From Canna indica (lineage: Eukaryota; Streptophyta; Magnoliopsida; Zingiberales; Cannaceae): a DNA stretch of 64,000 nucleotides. How positions within the stretch are numbered: position 1 is the stretch's first letter; every line of letters starts with the position of its first letter. Positions 32,076 to 43,965 of this stretch are shown here, piece by piece. The stretch spans positions 51,511,501-51,575,500 of the forward strand of contig CP136898.1 of NCBI GenBank assembly GCA_034359265.1, read 5' to 3'. The position numbers and the translations under genes are program-made. The notes under the pieces are model-generated. The model was not told the origin of the DNA. It did no database searches and saw nothing but the letters and a program-made list of their open reading frames with translations.

Positions 32076-33405
32076 TGTTGGCTTAAGATTTTCTACCTTG
32101 GTCTTAATCTCGGTTTTGATGATAACAAATATGGAACTAATGTTTCATTGAGAAATCTTTTAGGTTCCATATCAATTAGCACTCGATGTCCTCGATTGGA
32201 AATATTGAAGAAATCAGAATCAGAAGGACATTGATCGATGCGTTCGGGTTCGTTGTCGAAATATCTAGAAGTTCAATGTGTGCACCAAAGATGTCTTGGA
32301 AGAGTCTAAAGAACATATGAAAAGCTTGTCAAGTTGACGCACGCTGAAGGCCAGAACCCAAAGACGAAGAGCGCAAGAAAAATTCACAAGAAAATTGCCC
32401 TGCCTAGATTCGATCGACCGACAGAAGAGGAAATCGGGCAAAAGGCAATTCGGTCGACCGGTCGGTCAACCGAATGTGGTGGAAAATTGGCAATAGCCAT
32501 TTCGGTCGACCGAAGTGTGCCCAGAAGCGGCAGAATGCCGCGATCGCTTGGGCGGTCGATCCATCGGTCGACTGATGATCGACTGGTAAGCGATCGGGCG
32601 TCGCCAACGGGTAGAAAAATGCCCATTGACGAGCCTTGGTGTTTGGGGGGGTTATAAATACCCATCCCAAACTCATTCCTAGCCTAATGTTGATGCTTCC
32701 AAGTCTCAAAGAGTGATCCTAAGCATCTCCCAAGCCCTTTTATGATCAAATCTTCAAACCTAGCTCTTGATCCCTCATCTTCAAGTGTTCTTCGTTGGAG
32801 GACTCATCAAGGGTGCTAGGCTCAAGAAGAAGAGGTGTTCTTATTGTGATAAGTCATCTTTACTCTCTTCTTGTGATTAAAGTGTTTTTATTTTATTTTG
32901 AATTGATTTACTTGAGCTTGTAAGAAGACCTAGTGTTAGGTCTTGTGATTGAGTGGTATCCTTGGTGTAGAAGGTGTAAAGCCATTTATGTAAACGTAGT
33001 TTGCTAGGATTAGTTGAGTTGTCCCTTAGGTTGAGGTGGGAGAGTGCTCTTGGTAGGAAGGCGGGATACTTCCAAGTGTGGAAGTGCCTTCGGTTTGAGA
33101 GCGAAGACTTTCCAGTGTAAAGTCATCTTTATAAGGGAAACGATATAATCTAGTAAAACTAAGTTTGGAAATTCTAAGCGGGGTGCTTAGGTAGTGGAGT
33201 AGGCATTGGGGCCAAACCACTATAAATAATTGTGTTAGCATTGATATATTGTTTTTTGTTAATTGCTTCATACTTATTGCTTCTGCTTGCTATTAATATC
33301 GTGCTTAGACTAACTAATCAAGAAACGATTAAAATCGAAATTATGTGATAAGATTAGTTAACATACTATTCACCCTCCCCCTCTAGTGTGGTCATTTCTC
33401 CAACA
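32076..33405 (+). repeat. Sirevirus solo LTR within the hAT element
   Basis: A 1330-bp LTR, TGTTGGCTTAAG to TCTCCAACA, is flanked by GCCGG (32,071-32,075) and GCCGA (33,406-33,410). TATAAATA lies at 32,653-32,660, with the palindrome cluster at 32,400-32,610. No interior remains. Confidence 0.85.
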
Positions 33406-33526
33406 GCCGAGCTTGCCCAAGCCCGGGCCTAGCTAGGCCGGCCCAAGCACGACCCATTGCCACCTCTACTGCTGGGTCTAATCCGATTGGGCCCAATAAT
33501 ATATATAATAATATTTAGTTTGTGTA

Positions 33527-34797
33527 TAATTTGATTTCAACGACTTTCCTTAAACCGAATAGCAAATCCTTTTATTCCCAAAACAAGAAAGGTTATTGCT
33601 TTTTTTCCCAAAATCAGAACAACTTTTTAAAATACCACTAATGCCCTCCCGCTGTTAATGGGGTTAACTTTTGGCTATTTTAAATTGCTTCGGGTCACTT
33701 TAAACTGCTTCGAGCCCTTTTAAACTTGTTCACTTATTAGACCATATATGCAATAAAATGTATTCTAAAATCACCATAAATTCAAAGAAATTATATTATG
33801 CATAAAGAAATGTGATCCACAACTTTGATCATCAAATTAAGTGTTTAAGAGTGACATATCAATTTATTTTTACTATTTAAAACTACTTGAGGTCATCTTA
33901 AACTGGTTCCGGAAAAATATTCTAAAATCACCATAAATTAACAAAAATTATATTATGCATAATGAAATGTGATCCACAACTTGAATCATCAAAATAAGTG
34001 TTTAAGAGTGGTATATCAATTTTATTTTACCATTTTAAACTACTTCAGGTCATTGTAAACTGGTTCGCTTATTAGCCCATATATGCAATGAAATGCATTC
34101 TAAAATCATCGATCCACAACTTGGATAATAAAAATAAGTGTTTAAGAGTTGTATATCAATTTAGTTTTATCATTTTAAACTGGTTCATGAAAAGCATTAA
34201 AATGCCCCTGCCATTATATATAAATCGGTGATTTTAGAATGCTTTTTTTAAACCAGTTTAAAATGGTAAAAGTAAATTGATATACCACTCTTAAACACTT
34301 ATTTTGATAAACCAAGTTGTGGATCATATTGTATTATGCATAATATAATTTATTTGAATTTATGATGATTTTGGAATGTATTTCATTGCATATATGACCT
34401 AATAAATGAACCAGTTTAAAATGGTAAAAATAAATTGATATGTCATTCTTAAACACTTGTTTTGATGATCCAAAATTATGGATCACATTTCATTATACAT
34501 AATATAATTTATGTGAATTTATGATGATTTTCAAATATTTTTTGCATATATGACCTAATAAGTGAACCAATTTAAAATGACCCGAACCAATTTAAAATAG
34601 CCTGGAGCAGTTTGAAATGAAAGCAATTTAAAATGACATGAAGCAGTTTAAAATAACCAGAAATTAGCCCCATTAACAGCTATGAGGGGATTAGTGATAT
34701 TTTGAAAAGTTGATTATGATTTTGGGAAAAAAAGCAAATAAGCTATCTTGGTTTGGGAATAAAAGGGTTTTTCCTATTTGATTTTATGAAAATCACT
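33527..34797. mobile_element. Foldback element with long inverted repeats
   Basis: The left arm (33,527-33,720, with CTTTTATTCCCAAAAC, TTTTTCCCAAAATCA and TAATGGGGTTAACTTTTGG) is the imperfect reverse complement of the right arm (34,600-34,790). Further in are repeated blocks of about 125 bp (ATTATGCATAA...GATCCACAACTT...GTGTTTAAGAGT): three on the left (33,760, 33,930 and 34,100) and two inverted on the right (34,255 and 34,435). No transposase frame is present. Arm length and subrepeats suit a Mutator-like or Foldback non-autonomous element. The exact ends and target duplication were not resolved. Confidence 0.65.
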
Positions 34798-35367
34798 AAT
34801 TTGATTTTATTGTGTTTTATTGTATTGATCGAAAATATTAAGTAATATTGTGTTTTGAACTATTTGACAAAATGATTAATTTATTGAGCAGATCAACGGA
34901 GTCACAAATGATGAATGTTGACTTTTTAAGAAAATTCAGGTTATTAAAGTTATTAGGATTGGAATCTGATCTTCTTTGTGTTAATCGGGTCGGGCCACTA
35001 ATTCTTATGTGAAAATGGTTGAAGAAATCTTGGAGTCTCATTATATATTCGGATTCAAGTTACTCAGATTAGATCTCGATTCGATTGATGCTCACCCATA
35101 ATGTGCACGGGCTAGGCAGCTTTTCTGGTACAATATGGTTCGTAAATTATTGTCTCGTACTGTCTCCTGTTTAAGCCCATGCCCATCAATTTGAGGGCTC
35201 TCAAGTGTGTGAATCTGTTCTTATTTATTAGGTCAAACTACCGGCTAGATGGGTTAAGATCAATAGTAATCATACCATGAAATACTATGGATGATTCAAG
35301 TCTCTATCGATTCAAGTCTCATACCATACCATGAAATACTATGGATAATTTATCTTACCCGCTTATT
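34798..35367. other. AT-rich sequence, with a hAT-like right end near 35,099
   Basis: No gene seen. GATTCGATTGATGCTCACCCATA (ending about 35,099) looks like the inverted terminus of a hAT-like element, similar to the left end at 1379. The direct repeat CATACCATGAAATACTATGGAT occurs at 35,271 and 35,327. Confidence 0.4.
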
Positions 35368-35752
35368 ATATAGGGCGGGTACGGATATTATAGTACTCGT
35401 ACTCGTGGGTACTCGTTATCCGCAAGAATTAGTAAATTACAATATTATCCTCGATACATATACTAAAAAAACCTTAACCTAATTCAATACTCATATACTT
35501 TATGTTTTGAAATCTTATGATGATGTTATTATCAAAATATCAAAATGAAGTTGTTATACTTGAAGTTGTTATCAAAATACTTAAAGAGTTGAAGTGTTAT
35601 TAAAATATTATAATTTATATTTTTTTTAAAGTGTCATGGGTACCCGCCAGTACCCGTGGGTATCCATCCGTCCGTGGGTAATTAAATGAGTACCTATTTT
35701 TGATACCCACGAGGAATAAACGAGTACCCGGTATCCGTTTATTTGTTGTAGC
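35368..35752. mobile_element. Possible hAT-like MITE rich in GGGTACCC motifs
   Basis: The block opens TAGGGCGGGTACGGATA and closes GTATCCGTTTATTTGTTGTAGCCACC, with GTACTCGTGGGTACTCG near the left end and its complement near the right. The termini pair only partly, and no clean target duplication was found. Confidence 0.35.
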
Positions 35753-35852
35753 CACCTTTGATGAAATGGAAAGGCAACGCATGCAAACACAATTCTCATT
35801 AATACTCATTTTTGATGCATCATATGGGAACACCCAATATATTAAGTGTTTG

Positions 35853-36260
35853 TTTGTTTCATAGGATTACGGGAGATAAGATAAAATATGGATTTGAATC
35901 TATTGTTTGTTTAGTGTATTGATTAGAAAAAAATATGATTAGAATAATATAAAATTAATATGATATCTGATGTACACCGGATTTAAAATATTCATATTCA
36001 GTCCTATCTAATTTATTATCCAATCATATCAAATCCAATCGAATGAAAGGTATGTTTGCTTCATTGGATTGGATATGATAAGATTGGATAATAAATGAGA
36101 GAGGATTTGATATAAATTTTTTAAATTCGGTGTACATCGAATATAAATATTCTTCTATTCACATTTTATTCTAATTCATGCACTAAACAAATAATGAATA
36201 TTAATACATTCTCTATCATGTCCTCTCTTATCCTATGAAATAACATGTCCAAATAGTATA
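35853..36260. mobile_element. One or two MITE-like foldback copies
   Basis: Left motif TTTGTTTCATAGGAT and right motif ATCCTATGAAATAACATG are inverted. In the middle (36,005-36,090) CCAATCATATCAAATCCAATCGAATGAAAG is followed by its near complement, so two related elements may lie back to back. Similar ends bound 38,686-38,892. Confidence 0.4.
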
Positions 36261-37050
36261 AGCCCGATTGGATAAGAATTAATACGGTATTTGATGCATC
36301 ATCATATAAGGCCTAATATAATAATACCTACTATGTAATATATTTCACGCACCATCCTATAACATTTAATTTTGGACAAAAATCTCTTTTAATATATTTA
36401 TATTCAAAAAATTAAATAAATAAAATAAATAATTTATAATTCTATTTATTTATTGAATTATGATATATGAAAAGATAGAGAAAAAATAAATAAGTTTCAA
36501 TAGTATTTTTGAAACCTGTTGGGTAGTACAAATTCTAAATATCTGAATTCAAAATTTAGGAACCGATTTTATACATAATAATATTCATGTATCATGAAAA
36601 ATACAAAGTATTCAAACCCGCTTATCCCTATTAAAAAGAACAAAATTACTTAAATTAACTTCTTGCTCTTCTATCAAAACAATTTCCTTGTTCCCTTTAC
36701 AAAAAGAATGAAAGATGGGGGCATAGTTCGGTATGAAACTCTTCTCCCCTTTTGTTAGTCCAAAATAAGATACCTTCTAAAAAATATTAATCGGTGAAAT
36801 CCACGATCTACTCAAACTCTATGCACGACCAAAAGGCGTGCATTTTGTTTGCAACAAATGCTCACCCCAGCGTTTGCTAAGTCTATCACCATGTTGAACC
36901 AATAGAGTTATAGAGCATTTGCAAACATCACCTGCCTGCACATACCAAATGACTATAAGGTAGTATGGAAAGGCAAAAGCAAATTCAATAGGGTAAAAAA
37001 CCTAATGAAAAGATCCAAAGAAACCCTGGAACTCAGGCTATACGTAAAGA
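36261..37050. other. AT-rich intergenic sequence
   Basis: No recognisable gene, long frame or repeat. It is mostly A+T rich with short homopolymers. Confidence 0.4.
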
Positions 37051-37058
37051 GCTATGTC

Positions 37059-37577
37059 TAGGGCTAGCAACTGATTAGACATGGTGTGAATACTGGATTA
37101 TTCGTATTCGCACCGCACCCCATATCCGCCCATCCGTATCCGCACCGTATCCGTTATGGATGTGAATATGAGATATCCATATCCGCACCGCTTCAAATAC
37201 GAATATTCGCACCGCATCCGTATCCGTACCGTATTTAATAAAAAAATATTAAAATAATATATTTAATTAAAAAATCAATAAATTACCAATTCATTGATCC
37301 AAAATAAATATATAATATACTTTAAAATTCATCTTGACATGAAATTATCATAGAACTCTTATATATATTAATAACGTATATGGGCAAAATAGTAATTCAG
37401 AGACGTAGATAAGCGGTGCGAATACTGTGCGGATCCACAGTCATATCCATATTCGCACGGACATAAGTTTTTTAAATTTGTATCCGTATTCATATCCATT
37501 TTTACTTGCAGATATGAATCGGATACGGTGCGGATGTGATTTTTAATTAGCAGATGCGAATAAAATTGCCACCCCTA
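37059..37577. mobile_element. hAT-like MITE (519 bp)
   Basis: Termini TAGGGCTAGCAA and inverted TTGCCACCCCTA pair at most positions. The flanking 8-mers GCTATGTC (37,051-37,058) and GCCATGCC (37,578-37,585) agree at six of eight, and both differences are transitions. The interior is built of CCGCACCGTATCC-like repeats, reversed in the right half. No coding capacity. Confidence 0.7.
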
Positions 37578-38682
37578 GCCATGCCGATATAGCAAACAAT
37601 GGAAACCTTGAGAACAACTCCCACACTTGCAAATTTGATCATAGTCGCAAAGGTGGTAGCTCTACGAGGAGGTGGATAGTGATTACAGAGATGTGGATTA
37701 AGAAAATAAGTAACACCCTCAAACCCTCATTGATTGAAGAATTTACTCAAATTTGACGAGGAATATGCAATATTTTATTAACCAATAATTAATGCCCATC
37801 AAAAGGGTGTATAAAACAACATAAAAGGTCTTAGGGTTAGCTGAAAGCATGAAAGAAGGCATCCAAGTCGACTAAAATTCAAAATCCAACTAAACAAAAA
37901 TTCTTGAAAAATCAGAAACACAGTGTGATCTTGGCCAATTGAACATTGGTTGATGATCGATCAACAAATTTTCGGTCTAGCATCGGCAGATATACCAACA
38001 AAAGCCTAATATCAAATTTTGGTCAAACCCCTCACAACTGAAGATAGCTTCTATATTTTGAAGAATGTATTTACCACATTATATATCCTAACAACAAAAG
38101 AACCAAGTAGCAAGTAAACACATTAAACTCACAAGTAATGGACTACCCTGAGTACGTCCTTCTCATAAGCAAAATATTTCTACTTGTCTTTTTAGTTTCT
38201 AGCTTTTCATTGTTCAAAGCAATGATGTGCCATTCCTATCCAAGGACACCGTGAACAACTTTGTTGGTAGCAGTAATCAAGTCGAAAGGCATGAAATAAC
38301 CGCAATATTCTCTTTTTCAACTTTTGAAAGATTAAAGATGAGAACATAATGAATCAAGATCAATTGGAGTAAATATAACCCAACCCAACTCCTAAAAGAA
38401 TGATCCAGTTGTAATTAGTTCAAAATACACATGTAATTAACACTAATTTATATTTCTAAATTAAACTACCATTAGATTCACAACTGGTTAAACATAATTA
38501 CATACATATCACATAAAAATTAATCACTTTCAATATATTTCTAAACCTATGTCTTATTTGAAAAAATCACAAACAATTAAGCAAGATTCATCACTTGAAT
38601 AACTCTAGAGAATTAGTAGATGGAATGGTATCAATGCATATAATGCAAAACAATTAAAAAGAATAATTAACATTATAACACC
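37578..38682. other. Intergenic region downstream of the small host gene
   Basis: AT-rich, with no frame above 60 codons that resembles a protein. No clear repeat. It may include the 3' flank of the minus-strand gene. Confidence 0.4.
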
Positions 38683-38685
38683 TTA

Positions 38686-38892
38686 ATGATTCATTTGCTT
38701 CGTTAGATAGAATAAAATAACAAATGAAATGAAGAGTTGGATAAAAAAATGTTTTATCCAATGTATACCAGATGTAATACCAATTTTATGTTCTTTAAAT
38801 TTAATTTGTTCTAATCCAAACACCAAAAAAATAAAGATTAAAATCAATCCCTTATCCTATTATTTTTTTTATCTAATAAAACAAACATGCCC
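38686..38892. mobile_element. Tourist-like MITE (207 bp)
   Basis: The ends ATTCATTTGCTTCGTTAGATA and TATCTAATAAAACAAACATGCCC (split here into overlapping short words) pair as imperfect inverted repeats. TTA flanks both sides (38,683-38,685 and 38,893-38,895), the duplication of the PIF/Harbinger group. Confidence 0.55.
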
Positions 38893-39053
38893 TTAGAACT
38901 AAGAAGGGCCTGCAAAGGCACCCGAGTTTTGCATGAAAGATTATTTGGAGTTACATAGTTGTATGATATGGACAGAATAAATCAAGCAGTTATTACAGAT
39001 GCACGGATGGTATAGCGGCATACAACAGCTTCACTTGAGCAACGTCAGACGGA

Positions 39054-42000
39054 TTAACGCCTCTTGAAGGCCTGCAAAAAGGAAGACAACGGTAAAGGAA
39101 ATGAACGGAGAATAAAATGGAAAAATTGAACATGCCACAGTGTAGTATCTCTTACATCAACATCTTTGGCAGCATCCTTCAATTGCTCCAGAATTTGTTC
39201 CCTTGCCTGAGTGGCTGCAACCAACATCAAAATATCAAATAAAATATTTTTCAACTAAATACTTAGGTTCATGTTACTTCCATCGCACAACTAAATGTCC
39301 ACTTGATCGTATGCATATTTTGTAAATACATGTAAATTCATCAACAGAATAGGGCAAATCGCTCAACAGTTGGAAAGAGATGAAAAATTAGACAAATTAC
39401 CTTTTGCAGAAGCATCTTGGATTGCTTTGGATGTTCTCACAGCAAATCTCTGAAAGGCTGGGCTGTAAAAGGACAAGAATGCCAATAATTATCCAAAATA
39501 AAAATATTTTTTAAATGATAATATAATTACAAACAGTGAAAGAAATAGTGCACAAATCCGCCAACCTAAAGCAAATAGTGTAGATATGTAGGTTCCCAAT
39601 GCCCAAATGCAACACAGTCTTTACATAGGATAGCGAGGGAACCATTACTAATTTACTATAGCTTCATACTAGTACATGACCTATACAGTAAAACTCTGAA
39701 TAAGCCCCTTATTAAATACATGAAACAAATTGCAAGGTGCCCAGGGTACAACATTATAGGACGAGTCAAGCATTCCTAAAAAATTTCAAATGACTGTCAG
39801 AGTTAATCCCATAATTCTGATAACTAAGATAACACAAATGGAGACAATACATGCATAAAGGTTACAACATCCAAATAAAACCCAGTGGGTCTGCAACAAA
39901 GAGTGAGGTAGCTTTCAATTTGTTCAAATACAAGCATAAATACTATAGGAGAAAAGTATAAAACACACAGGTGCAATTTCGGTCAGAAAATGTTTACAAA
40001 AAAAATCATATTCCAAGAAAATAGTTCATTTTCTTTTATTTGGTTGTGCATTTGGAAAATATTTTTCGATATTTAGAAACCAAAAGAAAAGCTCATGACA
40101 GTATATATGTCTTCATTTTAAATATCATTAATTATTTAGAATTCAAATTTTTTATATTATAAAAATAATTTATTTTATGGCATATTAAAATATTAATATT
40201 TATTTTTATAAATTATAAAATAAAATTTAATATATTAAATTGTTAAAATAATATATTTGTAATACATTGTATTATATTATAGTTTAAAATATTGTTATAA
40301 TATTATATTTATATTAAATAAAAGGTGACCTAGTGCACGAAGCAATCCCACCCTCTATTATATTTATATTATAATTTTTAAAATTATTCTATTATAGTAT
40401 ATTATCACGTATTTATAAATATTTTTATTATGATATAATATATAATGAAGCCTCTTGTTTACTGAGTAAGTAATTTTGCCCCAGTTATAATAGCTTTTCC
40501 ACTTTAACAAAACTATTTTCCTGTCGACCAAGCCTTTTCTTGCTATCAAACACTGGAAAATGAGAAAAACATTATCCTGTAAACAATTTTCCATGAAACA
40601 AATACAGGCCTCAGACTCATTTAGATGATCCTAACTAAATTGACGAAGAAACAAGGCAGTGTAAAGATGTGTCATTATAAGCCTTACAGTGAGGCACTAT
40701 TTCTACTTACACTTAATATGTTATTTTATACATCAGACATAAGATCTTAGGCACATGGATTTATTAACAAATGATGATGAGCTAAAAGATGAATAAAATC
40801 AGATCCCACCAAAGAAAACATCAAAAATAAAAAAGCACGATGTTGATCTAATAATGTAAGCAAAAAGAAAACTCAAATAAACATAAAACTATTGTGCAGA
40901 TTACATTATGATTATGATAACCTACTAGCAAATGACATAAAATTTGTAGATATCAACATAAATAGACTATAGATGTAAAGAAATAAATATAAATATCATA
41001 TATTCACTGAGCATCGCAATGCACAAAACTTATTGACATATCTCAGCCCCTTAGAAGGTCATTCAAGATGCAATCATTTTCGCATTGTCCTTACAGGTCT
41101 GTAGCATCATCACAGACATGAACTCCAAAATAAAATATTATAAAACTATAATATCAATGTGAACAACAACATGAAATAGCTGTTTTAACAAGTCGTAAAT
41201 ACAAAACAAGAAACCACTGCAGATTGATTATAGCAAATTAGAATGGGAAATAGAAGCATTCTCAAAAATGTATTACATCACTATAGACGGTCCATTCATC
41301 AAAATGAATGGCTGCTATCGATTTCAGAAAAATGGGCAATCTAATTGATGGCAATGGAGAGGATCTTATTTTTCAATGCAATGGATCCTATATCCTGGAT
41401 TATGTTTAGGACTTGTTTGGTTGACATGGGAAGGAACTTCATGTAGGAAGTTCTACTTCCCATAAATTAGCTTCTCACATGCATTTCATGGGAAGTATTA
41501 AAAATGTGTTTGCTTTATAGGAAGTAACTACATGGGAAGTGTACACTTCCCATACCTGACCTGGGTACTTCCAATTGACCAAAATACCCTTCATTTATAA
41601 TATAATATTTTATTTTGGCATATATATTTTTAATATATTTTAATGTAGTTTGTTCATATATAATTATAAGTAGTAAATTATATATAAAAAATAATTTTTA
41701 TTTATAAATAAAACATAAGTATAATATAAGTTTCGGTATATAATTTACTATTATATAATTAATATAAAATAAATAGTAGAACAAAAAATATGGGTTGGTA
41801 AGTATAACTTACTTACGGGGGTTGGTAAGCAACTTCCTGGACGTTGCACTTCTTGAGGAAGTACAACGTTCCATGTTTTCCCTACTTTCTGTCAACCAAA
41901 CAAGAAGACAAAAGTGAACTTCCTGGGAAATTGTACTTCCAACATGACTTCTTGTCAACCAAACGAGCCCTTAGTATTCGCGAATTTTGTTATATAATGT

Positions 42001-43928
42001 ATAAAGCAAATAAAGATTTCATGCTTTCAGTTGATTGTGTTGCTTGTGAGTTTGATTATTCTGAATCTGCTAGATTCTAGGCTAATTGAATACTGATCTG
42101 CAAGATAACAATGTTTAGAAGAAGGAACAAACAGGTGTACTATGGTGATTGGAAATCGTTCAATGTGTTCAAAAAGAAACATGAACTCCTTGTCCTAGGA
42201 GCTTGAACTTGAATTTTCATAATAATGTTGCCTCTTGTAATAACTCAAAATGTATATTGGTAGTCTTATCACAATGATATGATATGAACTCTAATGTTTA
42301 ATGTTAATGATATTATGTATTATATGTAGTGTTTTTATGAAAAACCAGAAAGTTCATAAATTGTATATTTGACAACTATCCCAACAGATTATAAATTCAT
42401 TTTATCTGCAGGAATACAAAAGGAGCAATCAAATAGAAGTATTAGTAAGCTTCCAGGGACTAGTTTGATGAACAAAAAGAAAGCTCACCAAGATAAAGAA
42501 GCTGCAAACATATAGCATACCGAAAATAATACTATATTCAGAAGTACTAAATATATAACACCCAAAGCTGAAAGAAATGATCAAGACCGAAGGATTTCAA
42601 AAATAGCTGAAAGAAATGATCAAGACTGAAGGATTTCAAAATTACCAAGTATTGAAACTTCAGAAAAACAGTATAAAAGATAAAAAGAAAAGGATGGCAA
42701 GAATAACGTCAAAAGGTTCGTGGTAACTGATATCCATATCCCCACTTGTTTTCATATATTATTTTCAAATCAACCATAAGATAAAAATTCAGAAATTGCA
42801 ATAATCTCATAAATAAACAAAAGCACGATTCACTAAAGTAATCAAACTTTCACTGTTTGTTGATGCAATAACTTAGTCTAGCTTCTAGAGAACGAGTTAA
42901 ATGAGCAAATAGACAGCCAATCAACCAGATCAAAAAGCTGAAAACAAGAGAATGAAAATTAATTGAAATAATAAAATATCTTATCAGAAGAACCAAACAC
43001 ACAAGAATGTTAAAAACTGATCTCCAACTAAATGATTCTAAAATCACCAATCTTCTGAAAAAGATATACAGAAAGGAAAAGAGATGTATGTCATCAGTAA
43101 TGGCAAAGGTTCATGATTATAGAGGCCCTTGTAAGTGAGGACCATAGTCTTTTTTTATTTTACATAAGAACCAAGCTAAATAAAATTAGTCAAAACATGA
43201 TATGTTCATCGAACATGAGATCATTTCTACATTAGATGTTCATCGAACATGAGACCATTTCTACAAGCTATATCTCAGCCCCTTAGATGTTCATCGAACA
43301 TGAGATCATTTCCACATTAGTCACAACAGGTCTAGGATCATCACAGGTACAGGTATATAACATTAATCTTATATAGGTTATATAAGAAAGTCTTAAGAAG
43401 AAAACTATATCAAGAAACAACTGGTCGCATCTTGAAAAGAACAATGATAAACTCAAAACATTATATTACCTACTAGCATGAGTTCTAACATGATTCCGAC
43501 ATAAATATAACATTTTGATAGCATCTAGTATCATCAACAAATTAACCAAACATTATACATACGTTCAACTTCAACCACGAAAATAAAAAGATTATAAAAT
43601 TAATAACATTTAGGGAACGATTGCGATAAGCAAATCGAAAGTCGATTGAGCAGACGAAGAGGTTAATAAGCAAACGGAAGTTAAGCCTAGAGAAAATAAT
43701 CTTGGCAACAGGAGCACTAAATATAAAAAAGGCAGAAACATGAAAAGAAAAATCCGAAGCAAATATGATTGGAAAGTCATCCAATATTGCATCAGACAAA
43801 AATAAATCAAATATAAAAAGAAAAAGGATTGCGAGGAAGCGGACAGATTACCTATTTGCGAGCCCCTCGACGACCAACTCGTTAACAACGTAGCTAATGA
43901 TCCTTCCCATGAAATTGCCGCCGGCCAT
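39054..43928 (-). CDS. Four-exon host gene for a 71-residue conserved-looking plant protein of unknown function
   Basis: Coding exons on the minus strand are 43,928-43,852, 39,462-39,401, 39,214-39,156 and 39,071-39,054 (77, 62, 59 and 18 nt, total 216 nt, stop TAA). All three introns have GT-AG borders and good acceptors (TTTTACAG, GGTTGCAG, TTTTGCAG), in phases 2, 1 and 0. The frame reads cleanly through every junction. Exon 1 gives MAGGNFMGRIISYVV and ends in GLAN; the junction codon is Ser; exon 2 gives PAFQRFAVRTSKAIQ; exon 3 is an Ala/Gln/Lys/Glu-rich amphipathic helix (REQILEQLKDAAKD); exon 4 gives AFKRR. I recall small plant proteins with the same NxLANSxxFQRFAVRTS pattern but cannot name the gene. 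No signal peptide or transmembrane segment is clear, though the N-terminus is mildly hydrophobic. Intron 1 is 4.39 kb and carries a MITE. Confidence 0.8.
41409..41970. mobile_element. Tourist-like MITE in intron 1 (562 bp)
   Basis: Termini GGACTTGTTTGGTTGAC and inverted GTCAACCAAACGAGCCC match at 15 of 17 positions, flanked by TTA on both sides (41,406-41,408 and 41,971-41,973). The inverted subterminal motif CATGGGAAGT / ACTTCCCA recurs. TIR sequence and TTA duplication fit the PIF/Harbinger group. No coding capacity. Confidence 0.8.
42566..42643. repeat. Two-copy 39-bp tandem repeat
   Basis: AGCTGAAAGAAATGATCAAG followed by ACYGAAGGATTTCAAAA occurs at 42,566 and again at 42,605, differing at one position in the copied part. 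Confidence 0.85.
43201..43320. repeat. Three copies of a short repeat with an internal inverted motif
   Basis: ATGTTCATCGAACATGAGA occurs at 43,202, 43,236 and 43,286, each followed by CCATTT or TCATTTC. Each copy contains ATGTTC and GAACAT separated by three bases. Confidence 0.8.
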
Positions 43929-43965
43929 CGCCTCGCAGAAGACCCTGCCACCTGAGCAGATGAAC

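Larger units (their letters stand above)
31551..33468. mobile_element. hAT-like element with perfect 8-bp target duplication
   Basis: Its ends are TAGAGGTGGCAATGGGTCGGG and the inverted CCCATTGCCACCTCTA. The 8-mer CTGCTGGG flanks both sides (31,543-31,550 and 33,469-33,476), the size expected for hAT. The subterminal parts are GC-rich runs of GGGTCGGGCC. It has no transposase, and its middle was enlarged by a Sirevirus solo LTR (32,076-33,405); without that it is about 590 bp. Confidence 0.85.
1630..33502 (-). mobile_element. Outer Tat-type Ty3/gypsy retrotransposon, dispersed by nested insertions
   Basis: Pieces of one minus-strand element can be ordered from right to left: 5' LTR (33,502 to 31,190, interrupted by a hAT element), leader, gag (about 30,900-30,143), protease (12,560-12,345), integrase C-terminal half (12,146-11,525), a 3' UTR with about 102-bp tandem repeats, and 3' LTR (about 2220-1630). 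Both LTRs share the block running from about 1633 and 31,193 (AAAAGACACTYCRACACTCA). RT and RNase H are missing. The long gap between gag and protease holds an oppositely oriented element of the same type. That all pieces come from one insertion is inferred from order and orientation; the 5' LTR is truncated and no target duplication was found. Confidence 0.6.
39463..43851 (-). other. Intron 1 of the small host gene (4.39 kb)
   Basis: Bounded by GTAATCTG at the donor and TTTTACAG at the acceptor. It is AT-rich, with a very AT-rich core at 40,120-40,450. It contains a Tourist-like MITE, a two-copy 39-bp tandem repeat and a three-copy short repeat. AGAAAATGTTTAC near 39,987 and GTAAACAATTTTCC near 40,579 are inverted and may mark another old MITE. 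No other gene is seen in it. Confidence 0.65.

Noticed and set aside
1371..35107. 8-bp duplication for a single MITE spanning the whole nest
   Set aside because: GCTGTAAG and ATGTGCAC share almost no positions, so the two ends cannot be claimed as one element.
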